Shown piece after piece: positions 12,340 through 23,706 of a stretch of 64,000 nucleotides of DNA. Made by a program: the position numbers and the translations under genes. Under the pieces are notes generated by a model. It saw only the letters and a program-made list of their open reading frames with translations, was not told the origin of the DNA and ran no database searches. The stretch is from Lineolata rhizophorae (lineage: Eukaryota > Ascomycota > Dothideomycetes > Lineolatales > Lineolataceae), in NCBI GenBank assembly GCA_010093515.1, contig MU001675.1, positions 1,127,386 through 1,191,385 on the forward strand, written 5' to 3'. Numbering within the stretch: position 1 is the first letter of the stretch; every line of letters begins with the position of its first letter.

Positions 12340-13035
12340 ATGTCTTCACAACTCCAACCAGTCAAGCTTTGGGGACATACCCATATCAACCCACCCAAGG
12401 TGGCTATGATCCTCGAAGAGCTCGACGTCCCATACGAACTCATTCCGGTCACGTTTGAAGAGGTCAAGCAGCCTGACTTTCTAGCCATAAATCCGAATGG
12501 ACGACTCCCAGCGATCCATGATCCCAATACTGACATGACGCTCTGGGAATCCGGCGCCATTCTCGAGTACTTGATCGAGAAGTACGACGCAGAGCATCGT
12601 CTGAGCTTCGCTCCCGGAACCGTTGAATCTTTCCAAGCCAAGCAATGGCTTTTCTTCCAGGTCTCGGGACAAGGCCCGTACTACGGTCAGTGGGGTTGGT
12701 TCGAAATGTACCACCCGGAGCCGGTTCCCAGCGCCAAAGAGCGTTACGCCAAGGAGATACGACGGATTTCGGGTGTGCTAGATACATATTTGAGACAGCA
12801 GAAGGAAAAGTACGGCGGCAACAACGGCGGTCCATGGCTCGTCGGTGATAAGCTGTCGTACGCGGACATTTCGTTCGTCATGTGGCAATACCTCATGATG
12901 ACGCGTTCCCAGGTCTTGAACGAGGAAGAATATCCGCATCTGCAGGAATGGATGGAGAAGATGACGTCGCGCCAGAAGGTCAAGAAGGTCCTCGAGGAAG
13001 CAATCTCTGCGCTCGATGCTGTCGCTCGATCGTAA
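12340..13035 (+). CDS. Glutathione S-transferase (Ure2p/GstA-like)
   Basis: Predicted cytosolic enzyme that conjugates glutathione to electrophiles or reduces peroxides. It is a single exon of 231 residues, the usual length. The N-terminal thioredoxin-like domain (about 6-90) contains NPNGRLPAI (51-59), with the cis-Pro loop, and ESGAILEYL (70-78), the glutathione gamma-Glu binding segment. The helical C-terminal domain (about 95-225) has GPWLVGDKLSYADIS, the N-capping box region of GSTs. The N-terminal WGHTHINPPKVAMILEEL is typical of the fungal Ure2-like class. It has no signal peptide. It sits alone between gene-poor stretches, about 2 kb from the galactoside cluster, and a link to that cluster is not evident. 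Confidence 0.93.
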   Translation: MSSQLQPVKLWGHTHINPPKVAMILEELDVPYELIPVTFEEVKQPDFLAINPNGRLPAIHDPNTDMTLWESGAILEYLIEKYDAEHRLSFAPGTVESFQAKQWLFFQVSGQGPYYGQWGWFEMYHPEPVPSAKERYAKEIRRISGVLDTYLRQQKEKYGGNNGGPWLVGDKLSYADISFVMWQYLMMTRSQVLNEEEYPHLQEWMEKMTSRQKVKKVLEEAISALDAVARS

Positions 13036-15093
13036 CACGGCAATGTGCGCAGAATTAGCCCTTGGCGTGAAGAAGCATTCGTTCCTCTTGCTAGAACTAC
13101 GAAGGCCTCTGGGTGCTTGATATCTAGGTGCATATGCTGTAACATAAGTCTTGAGGGTTTTAGTTAGCGCCTAGCGCATTCATGTCTAGGCGCAACGGAT
13201 ACAGAAAGCACGAAATGAACAAACTCGTGTCTGAACTTGGTTATATCAAGAAATCGTTCACCTGTTTCTGCTTCTAATTTAGAAGAAGGCATTCTAGCAG
13301 GTCTCGCAATCTGTGAGAGAGATTCGATGTTCACTTACAATTCCCTTGCCGTGCGCATTGGCAAGATCAAAGAACTTGATGTGGTTATTCAAGCACAAAA
13401 GTCTCTTGACTGTTGTTTGGATCACGGTATCGCTCAGTTCCACCGACAGCAACTCGCCAACTTCACTGAGATAACCAGTCTCGTGCAAATGGAGACCTCA
13501 CCGCATATTCTCCCGCCGGATTGCGCGGGGCTGTTGACGCTATCTGCCGAATGCTACAATGCCTTCATCAAATAAATCGAGCGATAGTTGGAAAACCCCG
13601 CAGAAACTGATTTGTTGTGACGAAGTCTTCTATACCCACGAAAGCTGGAAGTATATTCAAAAGCAACTCTGATTGTTGGGTATTTCTCAGAGGCGTGCGA
13701 TCTCAATTGCGTTTCAAAGGAAGTCGAGTTAACCTACAGGGATGGCCGTATAGTGTTTCGGATGAGATATATATAGTGTAACGACCCTGACCGTGGCTCA
13801 TACCAGAACTAGTCAATGTTCTACTTAGGGTATAGCATTGCTCTCCTTGATAGAAGATGATGATATCTGCTCCACTTAATCGGTGGCTTTCTAAGGTGGA
13901 GGTATGTGCTACTTATCTATGCCTGAAGCGGTTTGAGGAAGGTGCTAGATCGAACGTCAACTAGGGGAGCAGCACCACGGTGAATAGCACTAGGGGTGCC
14001 CAAAGGGGGCTAGTTCCTGACGATACATCACCTGTGAACTATGCATGGTACGCATGCTTTTTCGGAAATCTCGTCTCTAGAGAGCCCGCTCTCGGACGAT
14101 CCATGGCTCTGTGTCCTGCTTTGAAGGAGACCTTCTATTTGCGGAGTAGCCGCGGCGCCACAATTCATCTCCGGAGGGGGGGGGGGGGAGGGACAGCCCA
14201 TCCATCCGAATCCTGAGCAGGAATCTGCCTGACAGGACCCTATTGTTTGAATTTGTTAGACGCACCGTAAGTCCCATGTTACGGCATAGTGATCCTATTT
14301 TTGTCTCCACGTTTTTCAAGCGACGTGGCATCAGGATTTATGTTCCGAGTGAGGAGGGGGCGACGCCGGTTCGCAGGCTATTCTTCCCTGAGCGTCACGG
14401 GCAGCTTTCCATTAAATGGGATTGCAGTTGTGGTAGAATGCCTGTGATTCGAGGTCGCTTTGATATGCGTTGTTTAACTAGGGTGACGGAGCGAGTCATT
14501 CTGGAGTACGACAGTGCCATTCCGGCTTACGTATGTCATCATGCCAAGCCTATCAAGTGGTCTAGCACGAGGAGCTATTGCCACGATTTTTACTCTAACC
14601 CCTCCCTTTCACTGGATATGCGGGCTACAACTCCTAGGCCAGACGTGAATAATCCTTAGGTACAGCAATTATATGTAGAGGGGTGATTCTTCAATGGCTA
14701 GCAGTTATGAGCGTCCTTAGATTTTTCCCTATTCTGGGTATGAAAAAGCACTAAAATTAGCGGTCTGTTTAGAACAAAGTATAATCTGTTTGATTTAGTT
14801 CAGATCCAGTACCGGTTAATATATTCAGCTAGTTTGGCTCGAACACTAGGTAGTATGGTTGGAAAACAAAGTGGACAATGCTCGTTGCGCAAACCCCCTC
14901 CGTTCTGTAAGTCTAACGTTGTCAATTACCAGAGTAGTAACTTCTATATTCTTGTCTTCGATCGGAAGCGCGTGTTCCAGCAGGAACTTAACGGTCCAGT
15001 TGTCTACCCGGTGCGTGTTGGGGTCTACCGACCACATGCACATATTTTGAAACGTCGAAAGACGGTCTATCTATATCCTGTCAGTCATTAAAG
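13036..15093. other. Gene-poor spacer of about 2 kb
   Basis: No gene is recognised. Several open frames of 60-138 codons occur (13237-13575 +, 13294-13488 -, 14243-14659 +) but none shows a domain, codon pattern or splice context that I can support. A run of 13 G lies at 14176-14188. The minus-strand reading at 13294-13488 looks somewhat protein-like and might be a relic. Confidence 0.45.
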
Positions 15094-16570
15094 CTAATGG
15101 TGAGATAAAGGTCCTACCATGACTGCGACGGCGGGCCAATACTTGCGCAGGCTGATTAGGACCTGAAAATTGCGCGCGAGCCGTTCCCGTGTCAAAGGCA
15201 GGTCCGATTCGTGGCCGAATAAAAGCGTGTGCAAGAGAACTGCTGAGGATACCACGGTCATATGGCTGACGATAAAGTAGACCGCTTCGCAACCCTTCTG
15301 TTCCGTGGACGCTCTGAGTAGGTCACTGTAGGCAACCGCGTGATGTTTGCACTGAGACGCGAACTTCTTAACTGTAGCGGTTTGCTCAAGGTCTAGATTG
15401 AGGTAATGGAAGTACAGCAGAGTAGCGTAATGGTGGTAGCCGAGATGCAACGCGACGAATGCTTGGCCGAGACCGATACGTGCATGTTGGGCGAGCGTTT
15501 CTCGGTTCAGCTGAATTTCTAGCGGGAGCTCGCGAGCATAGAGGTCCAGCTCGTCCGCAAGATTTTGAGTAGCCGCGTCGACGTCGAAATCGGTGAGCTT
15601 TCCGGCGACGTGGTTGCGGTGCAAGTCTTGAACTTGGCCGAAGATGCGAGTAAGAGTGAGCATGTGCGCCCACAAGTCCGGCTTTGCCAGGTGGCGGTCA
15701 TTGACGACTTCGCCTGGATGTAGGTCGTAAAAGTGCTTTTCCCACATAGGTGCCGGGTACGGTGTGGAAGTAGGAAATTGCCTAGGTAACCCCAGACCGG
15801 CGGACGCCCAGTTGTCAATCATATAAAGAGTCCACCAAGTCCGAAGTTTGGTCTCCATTTCAATTGCATCGTCATCGGCGGAGCGGTCTGGAAGGTGTAA
15901 TATCTGAGCCGTCTTGATCGCGACGCCTACGTGAAAGTTAGAATATTCCAGAGCGACGAGGACTCCACGAAAAGCTTCACCGAAGAACAGAGATGCCGCA
16001 TCATGATCCCCGTCGGCGCCGATGATATTCCCAAGCAGAATCGTCGCTTGAATGCTTTCTAGGGAAATATCATCGATGTTTGCTTTGACCAAAGACCTCG
16101 CCTTGCTGGAAAATTCTGGTACCCTCGCGACTATTTGGCTGTCGCGGGAGAATCTAAATAACAATTAATATAAGAGGGCACGAGAGCAGTTATACGACAT
16201 ACCGACCACCAAGGGCCATTATGCAATATACAATGCCTTTAGGTGCCGTGCCGCGTTGGATCCTCTCCCGAATTGTTCGCGGGTGAAAGAGCGTATGCGG
16301 CTTGTCGTGTATCAGTCGGAGATACAGATCGACAAGATCATCGCAAACTTCTGACGAAATGTCATCCAAGTCACCGCTAGTCGAAGCGGTTGAATCGGCC
16401 TTTTGTGGGAGGATTGGACGATGGAGTCGACTTGACTCCCGGCCAGTTTGGGAGGCTAGGGAACATTGCAACTTTCTCTGTGCGCATGGTGCGCATGAGC
16501 CTCTCCCTTCCATCAACGAGCATTTTCGTTTGCTAGTTCTACATTGTTTGCAAGCTTTGGCAACTTTCAT
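15094..16570 (-). CDS. Zn2Cys6 transcription factor
   Basis: Fungal binuclear zinc cluster regulator, nuclear. Two exons, 16570-16203 and 16153-15094, separated by a 49-nt intron starting GTATGT, give 475 residues. The zinc cluster is at the extreme N terminus: C7, C10, C17, C26, C29 and C36 with spacing C-x2-C-x6-C-x8-C-x2-C-x6-C. The middle region resembles the fungal-specific transcription factor domain (LRTWWTLYMIDNWASAGLGL). The start is the first ATG of the frame (MKVAKACKQC). It lies downstream of, and in the same orientation as, a sugar transporter gene, and both are next to a GH35 gene, so it may be the local regulator of galactoside use; that is inference from position only. Confidence 0.9.
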
Positions 16571-17021
16571 GACATATCCGGGCCCCAATGGCAGTAGAAG
16601 AGAAAGGAAAAGTCGAGTTCGGCGAGGATTGAAGTTGGGTCTAAGGTTAGACGCTTCGCTTATAAGAACTCACGGCAAAAATCAGCGTCCCCGTGACCTC
16701 CAAAACAGAAACGAGCAGACTTTGTCGAAAAGATGTGAAGTTTCACCGTTACTATATATCGGACGTCAAGTTTTGATCATATAACAAGTCAAATTTTTGA
16801 GGATTTGAAACTCTAAAGCAGCAGTCAATGGCAGGCACTTTCTGAGTCAATGCAGGATTTGTTCAACCACGGGCAGGCCTTCGGCCTTACGTTAGCAAGT
16901 GTACTAAGATTTAGCTAGGCTTAGAGTAACAGCCCTGTTTGTTACCCGATAAACAATATTCATGTGTGTATAATGAAAATGGTTGCCCGTATAGAAAACG
17001 CGGCCAGGAATGGCAAGATTC

Positions 17022-18915
17022 TCAAATTTTTTCCTTACGCTGTTCCTGGGGCTCCACCGCCTTTGCCACATGTCCAGTTTCTTCCTTGCCGGCTACGTTT
17101 GCATCCTCGCCATCGAAAAGCCTCGCGAGTTCCTCCAAAGTCGGACCCCTGGTTTCGACGTAGAGGAACCAAATGCACAAGCACTCGACCACAAGGATGG
17201 CAATGTATACAAAGTAATACCGCCACTGCAACTCCTTCAATCCAACCGGGTTGACGTACTGGTTGAAAACAGACGACGCAGACGTCAAGGCGAAGTTGAC
17301 GGCCATGCCTTTGCCGCGAATGCTGAATGGCAAAATCTCAACGCAGTACGCGACGGTTAGACCCGGCCAAGCAAAGCCCGCAACGGTGTAGAATAGGAAG
17401 ATCATAGCTATAACCGCCGAGCCAGCACCTTCGTTCCCACTCTGGGCGTATACAGCAGAACAACTGCAAAATCGTTAGCAAATATCTATGTGATGACAAT
17501 TGACGGCGCGTACGTACCCGGTCCAAACACTAAATGAGATCAGCATGCCCACGCCAGCGATCATGAAGAGTGTCTTCCTTCCAAACCAGTCGACAAGGAA
17601 GACGGAGAAACCAATTGCTACGAGGAAAGACCATATTTGAAGGCCGCCGTTGATTAATGACTGGTTGTACGAGGAGGTGATGCCGACAGAGTCCAGAATG
17701 TCATGCAAGTAATAGGATACAAGACCGTTTCCCGAACACTGCGAGAAAAAGGACGTGAGGGCAATTAGGAGGAGACGCCGACGGTTCCCAGGCGTCTTCA
17801 CCAACATACCCCAACCGCTTTTCGAGTATTGTTGCTCCAATCGAATGGTCTCCTGAATTTCGTAGAACTGAGTCTCAACAAAGGCGTCGTTCGAGTCTCC
17901 GTTGGCGTGGTACTAGGAGTCTCATTTTTAGTCACCCCGCGGCACAAAGTTCATGGGGCTGCTCGGCATTTGCAAGACAACGAGCATCATCAAGACTTAC
18001 CTTGACCAAAATCTGGTAGGCCTCATCTCCTCTGTCTTTGGCGCAGAGCCATCGCGGGCTTTCTGGGAGGAACCAAATACCAACCAGCTGTATGACGGGC
18101 ATGGCCGCTTGCAAGCCCACCGGAATTTGCCACGCGGCATTGGATTCGTACTTGATTGTCCCAAAGACCGTCCACGCAGCAATGATCGATCCAACAAACC
18201 AGAGTGTATTATACATGGTAGTTAGCTTGCCGCGGTGTTGAGGGTACGCAAGCTCGGTGATCAATAGAGGAGCGGAGCCCTGACTCAAGTTCGATCTTGC
18301 TCTCGAATCAGCAGATCGGAATTCCAGGGAACCGGATGCTGTGACACCTACCCAAGACCGACAAGGAAGCGCCCCCCGATGAACATGCCCTGGTCTACGC
18401 TGGGCACCACTTGGATGACGGTTCCGACGAGAACGACAATGATTCCAACCGTCACTCCCCATCGTCGACCGAGAAGATCGGCGAGGTACGATGCTAGACG
18501 TTCGTTAGATCAGCGGTTCCACGCGGCAAACCATTTAGTCTTACAAAATGGCAGCGCGCAAACCGCGCCGATGTTCTGGATCGCGGTGAATAGTCCAAGT
18601 CTAGATCCCTCGGGATGGTCGAAAACTATAGGCTTTTGTCAAGAATCTCTTCAAAAAGAATTGGGCGGCGATGGCGTACTCACATTCCTGCCACGGGTCC
18701 ATGGTCTGCAAGCCGTTCAGGAGAGAACCATCATAGCCGTTGATGGTGCTGCCCAAAAAGAGAATGGGCATCATGAAATACAGCTTCCGCAGCCCGACGT
18801 GCTTATACCACGTCACGGGAGGGATGTCCACTTTATGGCCCTGAGCACGAAAGACGGCGTCACCTTCGGCGAGATGGTCCTCCTGAGCCATTATCTCTCG
18901 CTGGCCGCCTTTCAT
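17022..18915 (-). CDS. MFS sugar transporter (lactose-permease-like)
   Basis: Predicted plasma-membrane sugar:proton symporter with 12 membrane segments. Six exons: 18915-18684, 18625-18545, 18493-18352, 18295-18001, 17912-17518 and 17463-17022, total 528 residues, the usual size. Sugar-porter marks visible in order: NGYDGSLLNGLQ in helix 1, DLLGRRWG in loop 2-3, QGSAPLLITELAYPQHRGKL in the helix 4-5 region, WFLPESPRWL before the central loop, DWFGRKT in loop 8-9, and YVETRGPTLEE at the C terminus. The third intron uses the acceptor GCAAG, chosen because it restores VGLGSNLSQGSAPL. Start at MKGGQREIM is the first ATG in frame. Divergent to the GH35 galactosidase with about 0.9 kb between; substrate is probably a beta-galactoside or related sugar (inference). 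Confidence 0.88.
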
Positions 18916-19823
18916 GATGGCCTTTGTTCCTCGGTCGAAACACGAAATAGAAACGAGGAGATGCGGATGTGGCAAACCAGATGCCCAAGGCCGAGTGATC
19001 CCTTGGCCACGATGAGGATATACGGTGAAGGTGCTTATATAGTAATCTGTGCGACTATCCGTAAGGAGATCTGACCAGGAATTTACCCACTAGGCTCGCC
19101 CCAAGCACGTGTCCTCCGCCATGATCTACCCCATACCCCAGAATCCACGAGACCCCAGCTAAGTGTCAAAGCCCGCTGCGGAATGGCCGCCAGTTAGAAG
19201 CTGCCAATCCCGTTCCACCAAGCCAGTTTCCAAAAAAAAAAAATGAACTGCTCCAGGCCGGCTATGACCTCGGCAAACCCAAGAAGTTAACCGCCCGGCC
19301 TGATGAAAACTGGAAGGGTGGAACATGGGCGCGCAGTTTCGGCTCTAGCCATGACCTGCGGTAGCAAGCCGTCTGCCGTTGGAGCCGTTCCAGTCCGGCC
19401 CAATACTACCGGGGCCCCCTTGTCAGGGCTCAAGACTAAACTCCAATCGCACGTCGGACCACCAAAGTTTCCGTTTGCTCGGGTTTCCCACACGAGGGTT
19501 CGTGGATGCAGAGGTAGAAATCCGGGGAATCGTGGTGGGGAAGGAGTAGGGCCGAGGGCGGAATATCGCCCAATCAGATCTTCCCAAAGCCGCTGCATAT
19601 CTCCCCCGAGCCTCCCAGACCATCACAATGCACGCGACGTGCTGCAATCGCTGACGACTAAGGAAATCTCTCAGATTCTGCGTCGGACTTTCGGTCATGT
19701 TCCTCCAAGTCGCTGATATTGATTTTTACGGCCCCACATGTGACGACAAAGTTCAAATAGAACCTCGTCTCCCACCATCTGTCGGGCCAAGAACAATGCA
19801 CTCCAGTCTGATCAGTGTTAGCC
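18916..19823. promoter_or_regulatory. Shared upstream region of transporter and GH35 galactosidase
   Basis: A 908-nt spacer between divergent start codons, the natural place for common control of the two genes. It contains an A-run of about 12 near 19231-19242 and several CGG/CCG triplets (around 19256-19300 and 19360-19400), the half-site type bound by Zn2Cys6 factors, but I found no clear CGG-N11-CCG Gal4-type site. No gene is supported inside. Confidence 0.5.
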
Positions 19824-21580
19824 ATGGCTCCATCTTATCACGTTCCGTTTCTTCAAGAAACGCCGCATTCCAAGCAACTCGTTGTCAATGGCAAGCCGTA
19901 CCTGATGCTGGCCGCTGAGCTTCAAAACTCTTCGCTCACGTCGGCCGAGTACATGAACACTTGCTGGCAGAAGCTCAAAGATACTCATATCAACACCATC
20001 CTAGGCTGCGTGACGTGGGAGATGATTGAGCCCGAAGAGGGCCGTTTCGACTTTGCCGAGCTCGACAGGGTCATCCTAGACGCTCGGCGACACGAGATGC
20101 ACCTCGTCCTGCTTTGGTTTGGTTCATTCAAGAACGGTACGCTGATAATCTCGGTGGTGAATGCGACTACAGCTAACCCGATTTCAAAGGCCTTTCCACG
20201 TACGCCCCTGCGTGGATAAAGACAGATCCTAAGCGCTTTCCGCGAGCCAAGCTTCGGAAAGCCGGCGGCCATCTCGAGACGGGCGACGTGCTTTCCATCT
20301 TTCACCCCGAAGCTTCCAAGGCAGACTCCAAGGCATTTGGGACGCTTATGGCGCACCTCAAAGAGCTCGACGAGGCCCATTCCACTATCTTGATGGTGCA
20401 AGTCGAAAACGAAACCGGACTGCTTGGTGATTCGCGCGACGGGTGTGACGCGGCCAACAGGAAATTTGCCGAGTTAGTGCCAGCAGAGCTGACCACGTTC
20501 CTCTCGAGCAGTTGGGAAAGCTTGCACGCGGACTTGAAAGCTAACTTGGCAACATTCCGAGTCACCGCGGACAAGAGATCCAGCGGTTCGTGGGAAGAAG
20601 TCTTTGGCAAAAGCCACCACACGGATGAGCTCTTCATGGCGTACCACTACGCGCACTACGTCGAGCGCGTGGCCAGCGCCGGAAAGTCTGCCTACCCGCT
20701 GCCATTGTACACGAACGTGTGGATGAACTACGTCGGCAACAACAGCGACAATAATTTTCCCACGGTTGCAGGCGGCGGCGGGAAGCCCGGAGAGTACCCT
20801 TCTGGAGGCGGCACTCCTACCGTACTTGACATCTGGCAGCGCTTTGCGCCCTCCCTGGCCTTCATCGCTCCCGACATTTATCTGAACGAGTACACTTCCT
20901 CGTGCGCCAATTACCGCCACCGCAACCAACCACTATTCATTCCAGAGCAGCGGCGCGATGAGTACGGGGCCCGTCGCGTGTGGGCAGCGTTTGGCTCATT
21001 CGCAGCTTTAGGAACGTCGCCGTTTGGCATCGACACCCTAGAGCCAGCCACCAATCCCTTCACGAAGCACTACGGGCTGTTGGATCAGGTTTCAGAGATC
21101 GTCCTCGATGCGCAACGACGCCTCGGATCGAGCGTGGGCTTTTACTTCGACGAAATGCACGCGAACGGCCGTGATCCTTCTCCCTCAAAGACAGTACGCT
21201 TCGGTGAATGGGAGGTCACCATCCAGCGTTGCTTCGTATTCGGAAAGCCAGGCACTGGCGCCGGAATGGTGGTCCACCTTGGTGGTGCCAAATTCTTGCT
21301 CATCGGCTGGGGCTTTCATGTTGTGGCCAAGAACCTTTCTCCCTCGACATCTTTCACCGGCATCTTGCGGTTCGAAGAAAAGATGGTTGCAAATAAGGAC
21401 ACTGGCGAGCTCAAAACCGCGAGGATTTTGAATGGTGATGAAACGCGCAGCGGCAAATTCGCCATGATGCCCAATAGGGATCCGGACTATGGCGGGTTCC
21501 CAATCTGCGTTACCATCCCTGCGCGTACAATGATCGCAGAGCTCGAGATGTATTCCTTGGATGAGAAGGACGACTCGTAG
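19824..21580 (+). CDS. GH35 beta-galactosidase, intracellular type
   Basis: Predicted hydrolase releasing terminal beta-D-galactose. Two exons, 19824-20136 and 20190-21580 (53-nt intron starting GTACGC), encode 567 residues. The TIM-barrel half begins with GKPYLMLAAELQNSSLTSAE and the GH35-like CVTWEMIEPEEGRFDFAELD. The acid/base is likely E179 in QVENETGLLG; the likely nucleophile is E357 in FIPEQRRDEYG. The C-terminal part (about 400-567) is beta-rich and resembles the extra domain (DUF5597-like) of the bacterial/fungal GanA-type branch. No signal peptide is seen, unlike secreted fungal LacA enzymes, so the substrate is probably imported first by the neighbouring transporter. This is a shorter GH35 type than the 1000-residue secreted forms. 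Confidence 0.88.
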
Positions 21581-22289
21581 ATCAGTCCATCGCTTTGAGG
21601 TTAGGTCTAGATACGGTTTTCGTTTTAAGAGGTATGGGTCGGATTTACCTGCCGGGTGAACCAAACGATTCTCACGCCCTACCATATGGCCTCGGCTAAG
21701 ACTTTCAGCTGTTTCGCACAATATCTGACATTCATGTTTGTTACAGCCTTGGGGAGTGCCCAATGGCGTACGTCCGTCGAGGAGTCGATACGCGATCAAG
21801 CTCTCTCGAAGCTGCCCCTGGAAATGCTGAGCTGACAACGTGGATGCGTACCAAGCATGGGCCTAGATGTCAATTTAAGATCGCGAGTCTGTCGCGCTAG
21901 CAGTTTCAAGCATACAAGTAGAATGACACTGGCCGCAGGTCTTAGGTCGGAGTTGACATCGCGATGTTCGAGTAGTACGGCGAGGAAGAGATTATCGTGT
22001 TGACAAAGCATGCGTTCCAAATATAGGTGATGTGAATACGTTGAACCTTGGCTGATTTTCAGACAGCCTAGAAACACAAAAGGTGTAGTCCAGTGCTTTA
22101 CGCATTCCTGTCGAGACACACGATAGGAAATGACAGGGGGCACTTAGCACTTCAACTCGATCTAGCAAAAACAATAAAAATGATTCATTCGTATACGTCA
22201 TGGGAGGTCGGAAGGTTCATGGTCCAAGTTAATACGGCCTTTCGTTTTGCATCCGATTTATGTTGAATAACCCTCTGTTCGCCGGCCTT
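21581..22289. other. Convergent intergenic region
   Basis: Lies between the 3' ends of the GH35 gene (+) and the phosphatidylserine synthase gene (-). Only short open frames without recognisable motifs are present. It probably holds the two 3' untranslated regions. Confidence 0.5.
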
Positions 22290-23220
22290 CTAAGGCTTTG
22301 GAATGTGTATCGTCTTGCTCACCATCAGACACCCGTGAACGACGAAGATGCTCACAACTGGATGGAACTCGAGTAGCGAGCCAACTGCCACAGCCCCAAA
22401 TGGAATGTTCTCCAAGACCCAGCCTTGTGAAACCCAGTACGCCATAAGAGCGACGATGCCTAGAGTTGTCGGGATGGGTGTGCCCTCGAAGTACTTAGAC
22501 TTGCCAGTTGCATCCTTCGGCAGAGCGGCTACGGTTACGTTGAATCGGGCGAGTCGCGACAACCCGCAAAGCACGAAAAAGGTCAGGAATAGGTGGTCGA
22601 GCGGTGTGCGGGCGCCCATGGCGAAGACGCAAGCAGCCGGTGATACGCCGAATGAGATCTAGACATGGTGAGTTTGGCAAGAACAGACGGCGACGTAGAA
22701 AGTATAGCCCTTACCAGATCCGCCAAAGAATCGAGTTCTTGGCCCATGAGCGAGGCCTTCTTTCTCCACCGCGCAACTTTGCCATCCATAAAATCAAAGA
22801 ACAGCCCGAATGGCATGAATGCCAGAGCGGCCCAGAGGTTCTTGAAGTCGCTCGGGTCGCCGAGGCAGTAACGCATCGAGGAGAATATAGACATGACGCC
22901 GCAAAATCCTACCCCCAAATATCAACGGGTGCCAGGGAAAGATAGGCACTGCGCTTACCGTTCAGCTCCGTGATGACATCGGCGAGATGGAGAGCTCTAT
23001 TTCGGAGTCAGTGGTCACACGTAACCGGCGCAAACGCAGAACGCCGTACCTAATCATCGAAAAATGCCCGGTGTCTTCGGCGAGCAGCCTCGCCTGCCTT
23101 GCCTGGGCTATGCAGCCGGTCAACAACATGCCGCGCAGCATAATTGACGAGGAACGCACCATTTTCGGGTTTGGCTCCCTCTTTCTCGACGCTATTTGAA
23201 GCGCCCGATCTGCGCGACAT
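22290..23220 (-). CDS. CHO1: CDP-diacylglycerol-serine O-phosphatidyltransferase
   Basis: Phosphatidylserine synthase of the ER, condensing CDP-diacylglycerol with serine. Five exons: 23220-23160, 23107-23050, 22996-22959, 22908-22715 and 22658-22290, total 239 residues. The joins recreate [20 protein letters not shown] and [16 protein letters not shown], blocks I recognise as characteristic of fungal PS synthases. The CDP-alcohol phosphotransferase signature D-G-x2-A-R-x8-G-x3-D-x3-D spans residues 94-116 (DGKVAR, then G, D112 and D116) and is complete. Several membrane segments follow ([25 protein letters not shown]). The first two exons are the least certain; the start ATG at MSRRSGAS fits and the first intron starts GTGCGT. 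A run of 13 C on the coding strand lies about 65 nt upstream of the start. Confidence 0.9.
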
Positions 23221-23706
23221 GGCCGGCAAATTTGTCTCTTGGGGATACAGGCGGGCTAGGAGGGGGGAGAACGTGTTTTCAGGCCCGGGGGGGGGGGGGA
23301 AGAAGAAAGGGCGGAGTTTAAAGGCAAGCGCGGGCCGGCTTCCAAGGTCGGCGCGCCTGTGATGGAGTGGCTTTTTGTTGGCGAGGTAGGACGGTATGCA
23401 AAGCAAGCCAGTGCGACTGCATGACGCAGGATCTGGTTGCCACGCGGATCCCTGCCTGCGGGCCGTGCTCGGCACTTGCGAGCAACTCGCGCACAGCTCC
23501 AACCCGCCAGCCGCCAGCAACGGGCCAAGTCACGAGCTTCACGGACTGAGCGCCAGCTACGACGCGCACACATACACACAGGCAAAGTCAGACGGTTTTT
23601 GGTTCTGATGCTACAGCCGAATCAGCCCGCCAGTGGCAGCCCGTGCGGGCGGCCGAACCTTCAACGCCGGGTCCCAGAAACCAGCTTTTCCGGAAAAGAG
23701 AAGATG
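23221..23706. other. Spacer between GAR1 and PS synthase
   Basis: Upstream region of the PS synthase gene and 3' flank of GAR1. It contains a 13-G run at 23287-23299 and no supported gene. Confidence 0.5.

Noticed and set aside
13237-13575. 112-codon open frame
   Set aside because: Overlaps another open frame on the other strand; neither shows a known family. Kept only as a remark in the spacer entry.
14243-14659. 138-codon open frame in the spacer before the regulator gene
   Set aside because: No recognisable motif, no promoter or splice features and a coding pattern I cannot distinguish from chance.
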